This document shows, piece after piece, positions 9,354-20,077 of a stretch of 64,000 nt of DNA. The notes beneath the pieces are model-generated. The model worked only from the letters and a program-made list of their open reading frames with translations. It had not been told where the DNA came from and made no database searches. Each line of letters begins with the position of its first letter. The first letter of the stretch is position 1. The DNA comes from an uncultured Sulfurovum sp. (GTDB lineage Bacteria; Campylobacterota; Campylobacteria; Campylobacterales; Sulfurovaceae). The translations under genes were made by a program, and so were the position numbers. Location of the stretch: assembly GCA_902727895.1 (NCBI GenBank), contig CACVAP010000053.1, positions 39,978-103,977 on the forward strand. Reading direction: 5' to 3'.

Positions 9354-11000
9354 TTATTGTATTTTTACTCTATCATGTAATAGTTCATTTAAAATAGAAT
9401 GATTTAACGAATAGTCAACGGCTAAATCAATCAGATGAACACCTTTTGAATTGACACAATGTTCTAAGGTCTTTTCAAAGTCTTCACAAGAATCAGGTCT
9501 GTATCCATTTGCACCATACGATTCTGCGTATTTTACAAAGTCAGGGTTTTCTAAATCTAGTCCATAGTTATCGAAGCCCATACCTTCTTGTTTCCACTTA
9601 ATCATTCCATAAGAGTTATCGTTTAATATGATTACTGTAATATCGAGTCCTAGTCTTACTGATGTCTCTAATTCTTGAGAGTTCATCATGAATCCACCAT
9701 CACCACATACGGTAACAACTTTTTTGTCAGGATGTACCATTTTAGCAGCCATAGCAGAAGGAAGTCCTGCACCCATTGTTGCCAAAGCGTTATCAAGTAA
9801 AAGCGTGTTCGACTCAGCACAACGATAATTTCTTGCAAACCAAATCTTATAAACACCATTGTCCAGTGTAAGGATATCAGAAGCACCCAAAGTATTTCGA
9901 ATACTTTTAACAGCTCTTTGAGGTAATATAGGGAAACGTGCATCTTCGAAATATTTAGAAAGTTTGTCTTTTACCAGACCAATTACTTCCATGTCTACTT
10001 TAAAGTCCCAGTGATCTTGTTTTGAAATAGCTGAAGTAATTGAAGACATATTTGTCGCAATATCACCAATAACATCCAGTTGTGGGAAATAAGTATCATC
10101 TACTTCTGAAGGTAAGAAGTTAATGTGAATTACTTTTGTCGCATCTGGTTCATTACTCATAAAGAATGGTGGCTTTTCAATTACATCATGTCCAACATTA
10201 ATAATTAAGTCGGCTTTATCAATAGCATCATGAATAAAGTCATCCATAGAAAGTGCTGCCGTTGAAAGACAAAGTTTATGATTTTCATCAACCACACCTT
10301 TACCCATTTGTGTTGAGAAGAAAGGAATACCTGTTTCATTAACAAAGTCAGTTAGTACATGACCAATACGGTTTCTGTTTGCACCTGCTCCAATTAATAA
10401 TAAAGGAGATTTCGCAGTCTCAATCATTTTTACAGCTTCATTCACAAGTTGTTTACATGCCATAGGATAACGTACACTTTTCACTGGGTAAACATTATCT
10501 TCTACTTCTTCAGCAGCAATGTCTTCAGGAAGTTCAATATGCACAGCACCGGGACGTTCTGTTGTTGCTATTTTGAAAGCATCTCTTACCATACCTGGAA
10601 TATTATTACCATTTACTACTTGTTTTGCATACTTAGTCATAGGTTTCATCATACCAACAATGTCAATAATCTGGAATCTACCTTGTTTTGATTTTTTAAT
10701 AGGTTTTTGACCTGTAATCATCATCATTGGCATTGCACCTAATTGTGCATAAGCTGCTGCTGTTGCGAAGTTAGTAGCACCGGGTCCAAGTGTCGAAATA
10801 CAAACACCAACTTTACCTGTTAAACGTCCATAAGTTGCTGCCATAAATCCTGCAGCTTGTTCGTGACGTGTTAAAATCAATTTTATGTCTGACTTTCTTA
10901 ATGACTCTAAAAAGTCTAAATTCTCTTCTCCGGGGATACCAAAGATATATTCTACACCCTCATTTTCTAATACTTTTACCAATAAATCAGAAGCTTTCAT
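9354..11000 (-). CDS. Thiamine-diphosphate enzyme, acetolactate synthase large-subunit-like
   Basis: ThDP-dependent enzyme of the acetohydroxyacid synthase / pyruvate oxidase family. Features: N-terminal PYR domain with catalytic Glu in LTRHEQAAGFMA, central domain, and PP domain with the ThDP motif GDGGFMMNSQELET...NDNSYGMI. 548 aa is the normal size. No small regulatory subunit is next to it, which favours a catabolic or solitary enzyme over branched-chain amino acid synthesis. It begins 10 bp after the dynamin-like gene and precedes an aldehyde dehydrogenase; all are on the minus strand and likely co-transcribed. The exact substrate pair is not determinable here. Confidence 0.8.
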   Translation of the reverse strand: MKASDLLVKVLENEGVEYIFGIPGEENLDFLESLRKSDIKLILTRHEQAAGFMAATYGRLTGKVGVCISTLGPGATNFATAAAYAQLGAMPMMMITGQKPIKKSKQGRFQIIDIVGMMKPMTKYAKQVVNGNNIPGMVRDAFKIATTERPGAVHIELPEDIAAEEVEDNVYPVKSVRYPMACKQLVNEAVKMIETAKSPLLLIGAGANRNRIGHVLTDFVNETGIPFFSTQMGKGVVDENHKLCLSTAALSMDDFIHDAIDKADLIINVGHDVIEKPPFFMSNEPDATKVIHINFLPSEVDDTYFPQLDVIGDIATNMSSITSAISKQDHWDFKVDMEVIGLVKDKLSKYFEDARFPILPQRAVKSIRNTLGASDILTLDNGVYKIWFARNYRCAESNTLLLDNALATMGAGLPSAMAAKMVHPDKKVVTVCGDGGFMMNSQELETSVRLGLDITVIILNDNSYGMIKWKQEGMGFDNYGLDLENPDFVKYAESYGANGYRPDSCEDFEKTLEHCVNSKGVHLIDLAVDYSLNHSILNELLHDRVKIQ

Positions 11001-11009
11001 GTTTGTCCT

Positions 11010-13007
11010 TTATGTAATTTTTGCAATAGCCGTTAAGGCACTTATTTTATCTCGAATAACGTTTTGTCTTTTTCCTATATAGTCCATGTTGTCTTTGTAT
11101 ATCCGTCGATTTGTATCCTTTAAGTGATGTAGTTTTATCTGTATATCATGTTTTAATGATGCATCATGATTGGCGTCAAAGACTTCCTTGACAAGCATTG
11201 ATATCTCATCTTTTTTAGGAAAATAGATGGGAAACTTTGTGGGTTCTTTCTGATGTAAAAGTACCGAATTTTCTATCTTATTTTCTAAAGTGTTAAGGCT
11301 TGTTCTAAATGCTACAATCAGTTCGTATTTAAATTTGCTATTGTGTTTCTCAAATTGTAAGGATATGCTGTTTCTCGTTTTATAAAGTTCCTCCTTATAT
11401 TGTTTCATAATGTTTTCATCAATTTGCGCAGCGAAAAGTCGTAAATGTGAAAACTCCATTCCCGAGGCAATATCACGCTTCTTCTTAATCAACATATAAC
11501 TCATCTGCCATTTTTTGACAGAAGAATATAGCTTTTTAAAAAGTTGTTTATTCCCACTTTCTATCTGAGACTCTATTAGTTTCATGTTGTCAACATGAAC
11601 AAGAAGTCTGTGATTCAGTGGACTCTCTTTTGCCAAGAGTTCTTTGTCTAACTTTTCTTTGTCTATGGTTGGATGTGAATAACTTTTTTTCTCATAAAGC
11701 CCCTTATGCATAAAGCCTTCCTTCTCAACATAGAGAGCTTGTTCTTTTTTCTGAATATGACCATAAAGTAGGTAAGAGAGATCCTCTATAATCTCATTGT
11801 AATCCTCTTCAATATTTGAAAGATCTGAAGTACTTGTATCTACCAAATCTTTAAATGCTGTGTGAGATGCCTCTTCTGTATTTTCTAAAATCAAAAGAAG
11901 TTGATTGTAAACTTCTATGATTGATTCATATTGTTCAATAAGTGCAGCAATCATATTTTGTAATGTGTATATAATTGCAAGCTTTTTCTTCTCTTTTGCA
12001 GAGGGAAGAATGTCTTCTTTAATAAACTTAAGTACTTCATTAATATTAGAGGCTTTCAGTTTTTCATCTTCCAAACTGTAGTCTTTACTATTAACCTCTA
12101 CAATATTTTTTTGATGTTCATTAAAAAGGTTTAGGTAATTGTCTTTATTTTCACCATTACGTCGAATAAATTGCTCTAATAACTCTAAGAAATTTTGTTT
12201 CTCTTTCTCTAGAAGTTTCTCTTTACGATGCGCTCTTCCTTCTAAGGCAAGTTTTGCTGATATAGGCGTTACTTGTGTAAAGTAGTGACTGAATTTTTCT
12301 TCAACATAAGCTTTTGTCTGGGCAATCTGTTCAGGGCTATATTTGTCTTTTTGATTGAGTAAACAAATGGTTTTCTCTTTAAAAGATTTCATATACTCTT
12401 CTAAAGTAATAGCCTCAGAATGTTTTCCAGCATTGTCAATCAGTGAAAGCCAAATAATTCCTCCTACGTGTTGTAGAACCCTATTGGTTGTTTCTGTATC
12501 ACTTTGAGATTGAGAGTTTAGTCCAGGAGTATCAACCAAAGAGATACTTCTAAGCAAGTCAAGTGGCGCGTATAAAGTAAGATATTTTATGTCTTTAATT
12601 GTACTTTTTCTTTGGTCTAAATAACTCTCCATCTCTGTAATGGGTAAAAAAACTGATTTACCTGACACATAAGTTACTTTCATTTCATAACGTTCACCAA
12701 AATTGATGTAGGTAACCTTTGAAGTAACAGGGGTAATACCCGTTGGCAAAATATCTTTTGAAAGTAGGGCATTTAGAAAAGTTGATTTTCCTGATGAAAA
12801 TTGTCCTACAATGGCTATTTCAATAGGGTACTCAACACGGCGTATCTGTTTATTTAATGCTGTTCTTAACTCTTGAGAGGGAAGAAACTTTTCATCTAAC
12901 AAAGCATTAGCAACACGTTTAACATCACCTAGAAAACCTAACTCAAAATGTTGTTCTTCTTTTTGATTTTGTTTGAATTCATTAACGAATTTTTCTAAAA
13001 CTTTCAT
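11010..13007 (-). CDS. Bacterial dynamin-like GTPase (Cj0412/DLP2-like)
   Basis: Large membrane-remodelling GTPase. The GTPase domain is at ~60-260: P-loop GQFSSGKSTFLNALL, switch Thr in TPVTSKV, DTPGLNS, and NQKDK for guanine specificity. A long helical region follows, expected to form the stalk and membrane paddle. It overlaps the second dynamin-like gene by 4 bp (ATGA), so the two are made together. The same pair follows frdCAB in C. jejuni (Cj0411/Cj0412), where the proteins form a hetero-oligomer that tethers membranes. The role here is inferred from that synteny. Confidence 0.85.
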   Translation of the reverse strand: MKVLEKFVNEFKQNQKEEQHFELGFLGDVKRVANALLDEKFLPSQELRTALNKQIRRVEYPIEIAIVGQFSSGKSTFLNALLSKDILPTGITPVTSKVTYINFGERYEMKVTYVSGKSVFLPITEMESYLDQRKSTIKDIKYLTLYAPLDLLRSISLVDTPGLNSQSQSDTETTNRVLQHVGGIIWLSLIDNAGKHSEAITLEEYMKSFKEKTICLLNQKDKYSPEQIAQTKAYVEEKFSHYFTQVTPISAKLALEGRAHRKEKLLEKEKQNFLELLEQFIRRNGENKDNYLNLFNEHQKNIVEVNSKDYSLEDEKLKASNINEVLKFIKEDILPSAKEKKKLAIIYTLQNMIAALIEQYESIIEVYNQLLLILENTEEASHTAFKDLVDTSTSDLSNIEEDYNEIIEDLSYLLYGHIQKKEQALYVEKEGFMHKGLYEKKSYSHPTIDKEKLDKELLAKESPLNHRLLVHVDNMKLIESQIESGNKQLFKKLYSSVKKWQMSYMLIKKKRDIASGMEFSHLRLFAAQIDENIMKQYKEELYKTRNSISLQFEKHNSKFKYELIVAFRTSLNTLENKIENSVLLHQKEPTKFPIYFPKKDEISMLVKEVFDANHDASLKHDIQIKLHHLKDTNRRIYKDNMDYIGKRQNVIRDKISALTAIAKIT

Positions 13008-15259
13008 GCTTCTAGCCTCTGTAAAATAAGGCTTAATTTCTCTTTACGAGAAAGAAGTGAAGAGATGCTATCTTCTAAAGAGTCATCTCTATGCTCGAAT
13101 TGTCTTATACTTTCTTCAAGCATTTTTTCTTCATTTTTTTCTTCTTTTTCAATATGCTCAATGTGCGTATAAAAAAGTTGAAAGAATGCTTCAATACGTG
13201 CTAAAGATTTATCATGTGCTTTGGTCTTAATTTGTTCAACGTCCATTTTCTCTGAGATGGTTTCATTTAAATTCACATGTAAAAGGTCAAACTCTTTAGG
13301 TTTGTTTTTCGCAATGAGTTGAAGTACATCCTGCGTGACCTCTTCAGTTGAAAAAGTTAAAAATCCTTTATAAAAAGGTTCAGAGAAAAGCCTCTCAAAT
13401 TCTGTTTTCAAAAAGTTTAATTGGCTATTTTTTAAAATTTCAAAACGTTTCTGACAACCTCCAATGAGTTGTTCACAACGTTTATGTAATTTATAACCAC
13501 AATCCCTTGTAATCTCTAAAACACCATCTTTAATGGTTGTGGCAATAATGATTTTGATACGATTTTCATCTGGTTTCTTTTTAGATTTTTGATAAGTGTA
13601 TTGTACATCTGAAAAAATACGTTGTGTTAAAAGTACTTTTAAATCTATAAACTCTTCATCTAAGAAAACATCTAATCGTTCAACATAATCAGAGGTTGTT
13701 TTTTGTAGGTTTTTAATGTCATTTCTTAATGCGTTAATGGCACGTTGGCTTTTGGCTTGATGGCTTACTAAACTCTCTTCAAGCTCTTCTTTGTTTTGTG
13801 AAAAAAGAGAGAGTTGATAACTGTCTTTGGCTTGTTGCTCTTCTATGAAATAACGTAGCTTTTCTTTAGATTTGTGTAAAACTAATTCTGCTTTCAAGGC
13901 ATCTTTACCATAAAGTAATTGTTCTAAATGCGCTTCAATTGCTAAAATACCTGTTGCTTTAATTTGCTCTTTTTGTACGTCTTTTTGAGTTCGGTACGCC
14001 AAGGCTGCTTTTGCTGAAACAGGAAGAAAATGGATATTCTGAAGTATAAAAGAAAGATGTGATGACTTTCCTAAGGCTTCAAGCTGTGACGAAATAGAAG
14101 ATTTAGTATAAGCAATAACTTCTTCCATTTCTGTTGTAGTGACGGTATCTGCATGACTCAAAACTATTAGAAGATGAGATATTTTTTGATACAAAAGTGC
14201 ATCAATAATAAATTCTACATCTTTTTGTGTGGCACTTTGATTGACATTCATTAAATGAATCATGGCATCACACTGACTTAAGTACTCTTTACTTATTTCT
14301 TCTCTAAGAATCACAGGGTCATCTAAACCAGGGGTATCAACTATCTCTACACCTGCCGATAAAAAAGGAGCTTCTTGATAAAGTTCAACGGCTTTAACAA
14401 GCTTATAATGATTGTCTTTAGAAGCTGTTGCAGAAGTAAATTCACGCATCTTTTCAATGCTAATATTTTGTTGATAAGATTCTTTATGAATATACTGCTC
14501 AACTAAAGAAGTGTTTTCCATTCTGTTCGTTGTGGTAGCAGAAATCTTTTCCCATTCTTTTTCATTCCAGTAAGAAACATGTGCTGAGGGTTTACCCTCT
14601 TTAATGATGGTAAGGTTTGCTGTTTCTGGCACCATGGAATTACCTAAAATTTCTTTACCAAGTAGAGAATTAATAAGAGTAGATTTTCCTGCATTGATAA
14701 CCCCTGTTATCCCCACAGAAAAGCGTTGAGATAAAAGGTAATCTTCAATTTCTAGCAATGATGTTTTATCATTGTTAGATACAAATAGTGTAGAGAGTTC
14801 TTTAATGGTCTCTTGAAAGGCTATTTTACTGTCTAAAAATGAGTTCTCTTCAACTTTACTTTCTATTTTTCTAGTTGGTTTCCGTGCTTTATGAAATAGA
14901 GAAAGAAGTTTTTGATAATTAACTTTACTAATAATCTCTTCTTCTCGTAAATATTCTATGTCTTCAAGTACCTGTTTATAATCATAACTAGAGTCTTCAC
15001 TGGCAAGAAGGGCTAAAATACTGTTTTTTAAAGGGAGGAGGTCTGAAATATTTGAAACAGGAGGGTGTTCCATTTTTTCTAGAAGCTCTTGAAAACTATT
15101 CATATCAATCATTTTTGAAATGTAATTTTTACTAATTGAAAGAACAAGAGAATAGATACTATATTCGTCTTGATTTAACTCTTTGAATTTTGCAAAAGTT
15201 ATATCCTGACTGTTTCTAGAATGAAACAGCAGAAAATAGTTTTTAGAGACCTCTGTCAT
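13004..15259 (-). CDS. Bacterial dynamin-like GTPase (Cj0411/DLP1-like)
   Basis: 751-residue dynamin-family GTPase, partner of the following gene. An N-terminal helical segment (~1-150) precedes the GTPase domain: P-loop GVINAGKSTLINSLLG (~185), DTPGLDDP and LSHADT. Long coiled-coil-prone helices rich in Lys, Glu and Gln fill the C-terminal half. It starts 6 bp after the frdB stop on the same strand and overlaps the next dynamin gene by 4 bp. The conserved linkage to fumarate reductase across the phylum is striking given no known functional link. Confidence 0.85.
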   Translation of the reverse strand: MTEVSKNYFLLFHSRNSQDITFAKFKELNQDEYSIYSLVLSISKNYISKMIDMNSFQELLEKMEHPPVSNISDLLPLKNSILALLASEDSSYDYKQVLEDIEYLREEEIISKVNYQKLLSLFHKARKPTRKIESKVEENSFLDSKIAFQETIKELSTLFVSNNDKTSLLEIEDYLLSQRFSVGITGVINAGKSTLINSLLGKEILGNSMVPETANLTIIKEGKPSAHVSYWNEKEWEKISATTTNRMENTSLVEQYIHKESYQQNISIEKMREFTSATASKDNHYKLVKAVELYQEAPFLSAGVEIVDTPGLDDPVILREEISKEYLSQCDAMIHLMNVNQSATQKDVEFIIDALLYQKISHLLIVLSHADTVTTTEMEEVIAYTKSSISSQLEALGKSSHLSFILQNIHFLPVSAKAALAYRTQKDVQKEQIKATGILAIEAHLEQLLYGKDALKAELVLHKSKEKLRYFIEEQQAKDSYQLSLFSQNKEELEESLVSHQAKSQRAINALRNDIKNLQKTTSDYVERLDVFLDEEFIDLKVLLTQRIFSDVQYTYQKSKKKPDENRIKIIIATTIKDGVLEITRDCGYKLHKRCEQLIGGCQKRFEILKNSQLNFLKTEFERLFSEPFYKGFLTFSTEEVTQDVLQLIAKNKPKEFDLLHVNLNETISEKMDVEQIKTKAHDKSLARIEAFFQLFYTHIEHIEKEEKNEEKMLEESIRQFEHRDDSLEDSISSLLSRKEKLSLILQRLEA

Positions 15260-15265
15260 AACGAT

Positions 15266-15994
15266 TTATTTTACCGAGACCATTTTTCGTCTCATGTAAG
15301 CAATTTTATTTTGTAACGGTAAGTTTTTTGGACAGTGATCTTCACAACCAAGTAAAGACATACATCCAAATACACCATCATCATCACCAATAAGCTCATA
15401 AAAGTCTTCATCCGTTCGTTGATCATGTGGATCCATTTGAAATCTTGCTACTCTATTTAAACCAACAGCTCCTACAAAGTTAGGACGCATGAGTTTTGTC
15501 GCACATGAAGCAAGACAAAGCCCACACTCAATACATCTATCAAGTTCAAAAACTTCTTCTGCAACTTTAGGTTCAACTTTTGCTTCAACTTTTGAGATAT
15601 CAGTCTCTTCATTGGTAACAATCCATGACTCTACACGTTTTGACATCTCATCCATCCATTTACCTGTGTTAACCGATAAATCTTTAATAAGTTCAAATGC
15701 TGGCATAGGAAGTAGGGTAATTACACCCTCTGGATAAGTACTGGTAAGTGTTCTACAAGCAAGTACTGGTTTTCCATTAACAACCATTCCACAAGACCCA
15801 CAGATACCTGCACGACAAACAAAATCGTAAGAGAGATCTGCATCTTGGTTTGAACGGATGCTGTTAAGTGCAATAAAAAGTGTCATCCCAGGAGTTTCTT
15901 CCAGTTTGTAGTCTACAAATCTTGGTTCAACAGTTTTATCTTGAGGGTCATACTTTAAGATGGATATTGTTATTTCTCTGTTTGCCTGACTCAT
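15266..15994 (-). CDS. frdB: Fumarate reductase iron-sulfur subunit
   Basis: Electron-transfer subunit of menaquinol:fumarate reductase. Ligands for three clusters are visible: [2Fe-2S] in [11 protein letters not shown] with a later Cys in VLACRT; [4Fe-4S] in [11 protein letters not shown]; [3Fe-4S] in [17 protein letters not shown]. 242 aa matches the Wolinella/Campylobacter type. It lies 2 bp after frdA in the frdCAB order typical of the phylum. Confidence 0.95.
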   Translation of the reverse strand: MSQANREITISILKYDPQDKTVEPRFVDYKLEETPGMTLFIALNSIRSNQDADLSYDFVCRAGICGSCGMVVNGKPVLACRTLTSTYPEGVITLLPMPAFELIKDLSVNTGKWMDEMSKRVESWIVTNEETDISKVEAKVEPKVAEEVFELDRCIECGLCLASCATKLMRPNFVGAVGLNRVARFQMDPHDQRTDEDFYELIGDDDGVFGCMSLLGCEDHCPKNLPLQNKIAYMRRKMVSVK

Positions 15995-15996
15995 AA

Positions 15997-17979
15997 TTAA
16001 TCACCTACTCTTTCATTTTTCTGTTTGTAGTTCATTGGTAAGTCAAAGTCCATGAGTGCCTCTTGGATTTCATGTCTGTCTTTACCTGCTGCTTGCATTT
16101 CTTTTGTTAAGTTGTCAACTTCTGCTTGACGTACACTCGCATCTTCATGCTCAATGGTCATACCTTTTGCTCCATATCCTCTAAAGGCTGGAGGCATTTC
16201 CATGGTCTTAATGTCTATGTCTTCATAAGTAATGGTTGGTTCTAAATCTTCATCACTTTTCCATGAAGTAAGGGTACGTTTTAACCAGTTTTCATCATCT
16301 CTTTTAAGGAAATCTTCACGATAGTGAGCTCCTCTTGATTCTGTTCTTTCTCTTGCACCTTTAGCCACACAAAGTGCTAGTTTTAACATTTTAGGAACAC
16401 GGTATGCTTCTTCAAGTTCAGGGTTGTTATGCATTTTAGTAGAAGCAATTTTGAGCTTTTTACTTCTTTCAAGAAGCTCTTTTAATTCCTCTACGGCATC
16501 TGCTAGATTTTTTCCATCTCTGAAAATACCTACTTTGTCATCCATGATTTCTTGCATACGTTCTTTAATCTTAAAGACATTTTCTGTACCTTGTCCTTTT
16601 ACCAGACCTTCAAGATATGTTTGTTGCTCTTCAAGCTTTTTACTAATAGTAGCTGTTGAGATTTCAACATCATTGTTTGCACAGAAGTCGGCAAAATAGT
16701 TACCAATAATCATTCCAGCAACAACGGTTTCTGAAACGGAGTTTCCACCTAGACGGTTGAACCCATGTAAATCCCAACATGCTGATTCTCCACAAGAGAA
16801 TAAACCTGCCATGTTTTGTGATTCACCTGTTGGGTTAATTCTTATTCCACCCATTGAGTAGTGTTGCATTGGACGTACTGGCATCCAACCTTTTTCACCT
16901 TCAACAGCAGGATCAATTCCGTTAAATACTTGGCTAATCTCTTGTACATCACGAAGGTTTTTCTCAATATGCTCACGACCTAAAATAGAAATGTCTAACC
17001 ATAAGTGGTCACCATATGGAGAAGGTACTCCTTTACCATTTCTAATGTGTTCCATCATTCTACGTGAAACAACATCTCTTGATGCTAACTCTTTTTTCTC
17101 TGGCTCATAGTCTGGCATAAAACGGTGTCCATCAACATCACGTAAAAGACCACCATCACCACGACAACCCTCAGTTAAAAGGATTCCAGAAGGAACAATA
17201 GGAGTAGGGTGAAACTGTACAGCTTCCATATTTCCTAAAGTTGCAACACCAGTTTCTAAGGCTAAGGCTGCTCCAATTCCTTCACAGATTACTGCATTGG
17301 TAGTAGACTTATAAAGTCTTCCATAACCACCCGTTGCAATACAAGTTCCTTTTGAAACATAAGCTTCAAGTTCTCCTGTAATTAAATCTCTTACAATCGC
17401 TCCATAACAACGGTTGTTTTCGTGAATAAGTGAAATCGCTTCTTTTCTATCACGAACATCTACATCATGTTTTAACGCTTCGTTTGCCACAGAGAAAAGC
17501 ATGGTGTGACCTGTTGCATCAGCTGTGTAACATGTTCTCCATTTTTTAGTTCCACCAAAGTCACGAGACATAATCAGTCCATGACGGTCTTGATCTTCTG
17601 TAATCGTTGTTTGTTTCGCATTAATAATAGCTGTTCTTGCACCTTCTTGAACACGCGTCCAAGGGACACCCCAAGCAGCTAATTCTCTAATTGCTTTTGG
17701 TGCAGTATGTACGAACATTCTTGCTACTTTTTGATCACAACCCCAGTCAGAACCTTTAACAGTATCTGCAAAGTGTAAATCTTCATTATCACCCTCAGAC
17801 ATCTTTGAGTTTCCTAAAGAAGCTTGCATTCCCCCTTGTGCTGCTGCACTATGAGAACGTTTTACAGGTACTAACGAAAGTACGATGGTATTTAAACCTT
17901 TTTTTTGTGCTGCCACACTCGCACGTAAACCTGCTAAACCACCACCAATAACCAATGCATCACAATAATGTACTTTCAT
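15997..17979 (-). CDS. frdA: Fumarate reductase flavoprotein subunit
   Basis: Catalytic subunit that reduces fumarate (or oxidises succinate) with covalently bound FAD. N-terminal FAD fold GGGLAGLRA (~11-19), the flavin-attachment His region [11 protein letters not shown], active-site segment [10 protein letters not shown], and the capping-domain Arg region [10 protein letters not shown]. 660 aa, close to Wolinella FrdA. Its start shares a base with the frdC stop. In organisms with no separate SdhABCD it can run in both directions; this window cannot decide. Confidence 0.95.
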   Translation of the reverse strand: MKVHYCDALVIGGGLAGLRASVAAQKKGLNTIVLSLVPVKRSHSAAAQGGMQASLGNSKMSEGDNEDLHFADTVKGSDWGCDQKVARMFVHTAPKAIRELAAWGVPWTRVQEGARTAIINAKQTTITEDQDRHGLIMSRDFGGTKKWRTCYTADATGHTMLFSVANEALKHDVDVRDRKEAISLIHENNRCYGAIVRDLITGELEAYVSKGTCIATGGYGRLYKSTTNAVICEGIGAALALETGVATLGNMEAVQFHPTPIVPSGILLTEGCRGDGGLLRDVDGHRFMPDYEPEKKELASRDVVSRRMMEHIRNGKGVPSPYGDHLWLDISILGREHIEKNLRDVQEISQVFNGIDPAVEGEKGWMPVRPMQHYSMGGIRINPTGESQNMAGLFSCGESACWDLHGFNRLGGNSVSETVVAGMIIGNYFADFCANNDVEISTATISKKLEEQQTYLEGLVKGQGTENVFKIKERMQEIMDDKVGIFRDGKNLADAVEELKELLERSKKLKIASTKMHNNPELEEAYRVPKMLKLALCVAKGARERTESRGAHYREDFLKRDDENWLKRTLTSWKSDEDLEPTITYEDIDIKTMEMPPAFRGYGAKGMTIEHEDASVRQAEVDNLTKEMQAAGKDRHEIQEALMDFDLPMNYKQKNERVGD

Positions 17980-18749
17980 TATGCCACCTCCACTTTATCT
18001 ATTTGGTACACCATGGCAGTGCTTGGCACATAGCGTTCTCCGACATTATGTCTATGGTCGTATCCAATTTTCATGTAAGCACCCAGTGTTGTGAATCCTA
18101 AAATCAAGAAGAACCATGTCAAATAATTTTTTACTTTTTTCAATGTTTTTCTTGTTTTTCTTGGATCTTCACCATCAAACCATCCCCACTTCACACATAA
18201 TCTGTAAAGACCAATGGTTCCATGAAATTCAACAGCCAATAAAAGTAAAATAAATAGAGGCCACATCCATCCAGACCAAATTCTGTCTGCACTTGCGTAT
18301 GGTCCAATCTGATCAGGGTTGGTCATAATGATGTAAATATGAATCGACCCTAAGAAGAACATCGCAAACCCTGTAAAGGCTTGAATAAACCAAAGTTTTG
18401 TATCTTCATGATTTAAAGTACTAGATGTTTCTTTGATAACTTTGTATTGTTTATAGTTAGCTGGTAGCTTACGCATACCCAAGAAAGCATGTACTATAAA
18501 TACAACAAAAATAAAGAAAGCGAAACCCGAAACTAAAATAGGGGCACCACCTTCAAATAAAAAGCTTCCTTCAAAAAATTTAGTGACTGAATACATAAAG
18601 TCTTTACTGACCAAAATAGAGGAGACCATAAGCATATGCCCCCACATGAAAAGACCCAGTATTAGTCCTGAACCACTTTGAAAGTAATCCAATCTCGCTG
18701 GCATCCGACTTTTTTTCATACCCATGTTGCTGCTCTTTGTAGTATTCAT
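17979..18749 (-). CDS. frdC: Fumarate reductase di-heme cytochrome b subunit
   Basis: Membrane anchor with five hydrophobic helices carrying two b-hemes and the menaquinol site; 256 residues, the same size as Wolinella FrdC. His residues in [26 protein letters not shown] and [10 protein letters not shown] are candidate heme ligands. First gene of the frdCAB-dynamin run; GAGGAAG ribosome binding site. A 260-bp non-coding region upstream holds a promoter and an 11-bp-spaced TCGT/TCGC repeat. Confidence 0.94.
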   Translation of the reverse strand: MNTTKSSNMGMKKSRMPARLDYFQSGSGLILGLFMWGHMLMVSSILVSKDFMYSVTKFFEGSFLFEGGAPILVSGFAFFIFVVFIVHAFLGMRKLPANYKQYKVIKETSSTLNHEDTKLWFIQAFTGFAMFFLGSIHIYIIMTNPDQIGPYASADRIWSGWMWPLFILLLLAVEFHGTIGLYRLCVKWGWFDGEDPRKTRKTLKKVKNYLTWFFLILGFTTLGAYMKIGYDHRHNVGERYVPSTAMVYQIDKVEVA

Positions 18750-18796
18750 AATCTTCCTCGTACAGTAATTTTATATTTATTATCTTACCCCTAAAT

Positions 18797-18816
18797 AATC
18801 GTACAATAGTCGCAAT
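18797..18816 (-). promoter_or_regulatory. TCGT/TCGC 11-bp repeat upstream of frdC
   Basis: Plus-strand cores at 18799 (TCGT) and 18810 (TCGC) are 11 bp apart; on the minus strand the 14-base word TGCGACTATTGTAC matches 11 of 14 positions of the motif upstream of nuoA. It is ~50-65 bp before the frdC ATG. Candidate activator or repressor site for a response regulator; inferred. Confidence 0.4.
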
Positions 18817-18970
18817 TTTATAAATATTTAGCGATTCTTTTGTTGTAATATATTTTATTTAAATAATGTACAGCTATAAATTAAGATTTATTTAATCTTT
18901 TTAATTCTCTTTTTCTCTATTTTTAATAAACAGTGACCCTTATATGGGCTATATGAAATTTGAATAAATG

Positions 18971-18976
18971 TATAAT
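18971..18976 (+). promoter_or_regulatory. Putative -10 box for the two-component operon
   Basis: TATAAT preceded by ATG-rich extended context, 37 bp before the kinase ATG at 19013; no clear -35. Confidence 0.5.
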
Positions 18977-19012
18977 AAATTTTAATTTATTCAAATAAAT
19001 AAGGTTAATAAC

Positions 19013-20077
19013 ATGGAAAAAGAAGTTTTTCTTGAAGACCAGCAATCTATCATCTTTAAAGAGGCATTAGATCATTCTCCAGAAGGAGCATATTGGTTTA
19101 ATGAAGATGGGAAATTTGTTTATGTAAATAAAGCCATTTGTACCATGAGTGGCTACACTCCTGAAGAATTTGAAAACATGTATCTTTCAGACCTTGACAC
19201 AAGTATTCCTAAAGTAGAACTTCCATATTTAATGAATAAAATTTTCACTACTGATGATTGGTCTGCTGAAACAATCTATCAAAGAAAAAATGGAACGAGT
19301 TATCCCATTGAAGTACTTGGAAATGGTTTTATTTATAATGGCAAAAAAGTTATTTGTGCTTTTGCCAGAGATATCACTCAGCGAACAATATTTAGAGAAA
19401 AATATTTAGATACTACCAGAGAATTAAAAAAATCACTTAAAGAAAAAGAAGTACTTATTAAAGAGATACATCATCGTGTTAAGAATAACATGCAGATTAT
19501 TTCTGCATTACTTGACATGCAAAGTAGAAGAAGTGATGATACTGTACTTAAAAATGCATTGCAAGAGAGTAGAAGCCGTATTCATACCATGGCTTTGGTA
19601 CATGAACTACTTTATCTTGGAGATAACCTTGCTTACATAGACCTTCCTACCTATATTAATAAACTGGTGTATGATATTAAGGAGTCTTGTACTTCAAATA
19701 GCAATCCAGTTAATTTTAAAATTGATATTGAACCCGTTTCTTTCTCTTCTAATAAGTGTATTCAGGTTGGAATGATTATTCATGAACTCGCCGTAAATGC
19801 ATTTAAATATGCCTTTACGAGTAAAGATAATAATATTTTTCTAATGAAGCTTTCAGTTGTGGAAGAAGAGTATTGTGACTTTATAGAGCTTTATATTAAA
19901 GATAATGGAGATGGCTTTAGCCCTGTTAAAAAGCCCATGGAAAATAACTCTATAGGGATGACCTTGGTACATTCTATTGTAGAGGATCAATTAGATGGTT
20001 CAATTACTTATAGTACAGGTGCTGATGGCGTAGAATACAAAATAATTTTCCCGTATTTGGAGAGTATACATGACTAA
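19013..20077 (+). CDS. PAS-domain sensor histidine kinase (HisKA_2 type)
   Basis: Cytoplasmic sensor kinase with no membrane segment. A PAS domain occupies ~15-130 (FNEDGKFVYVNKAICTMSGY). A HisKA_2 dimerisation domain holds the phospho-acceptor His in KEIHHRVKNNMQIISAL (~151-167), and an HATPase_c domain has an N-box at HELAVNAFKYAF and G-boxes at DNGDGFSP and SIGMTLV. This kinase type often serves general stress or light/redox sensing. It overlaps the next response regulator gene by 8 bp, so they form a cognate pair. The signal is unknown. Confidence 0.9.
   Translation: MEKEVFLEDQQSIIFKEALDHSPEGAYWFNEDGKFVYVNKAICTMSGYTPEEFENMYLSDLDTSIPKVELPYLMNKIFTTDDWSAETIYQRKNGTSYPIEVLGNGFIYNGKKVICAFARDITQRTIFREKYLDTTRELKKSLKEKEVLIKEIHHRVKNNMQIISALLDMQSRRSDDTVLKNALQESRSRIHTMALVHELLYLGDNLAYIDLPTYINKLVYDIKESCTSNSNPVNFKIDIEPVSFSSNKCIQVGMIIHELAVNAFKYAFTSKDNNIFLMKLSVVEEEYCDFIELYIKDNGDGFSPVKKPMENNSIGMTLVHSIVEDQLDGSITYSTGADGVEYKIIFPYLESIHD

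Noticed and set aside
9354..11000. Biosynthetic acetolactate synthase (ilvB)
   Set aside because: No small subunit or ilvC nearby; gene context is dehydrogenase and dynamin genes, so a symbol was not assigned.
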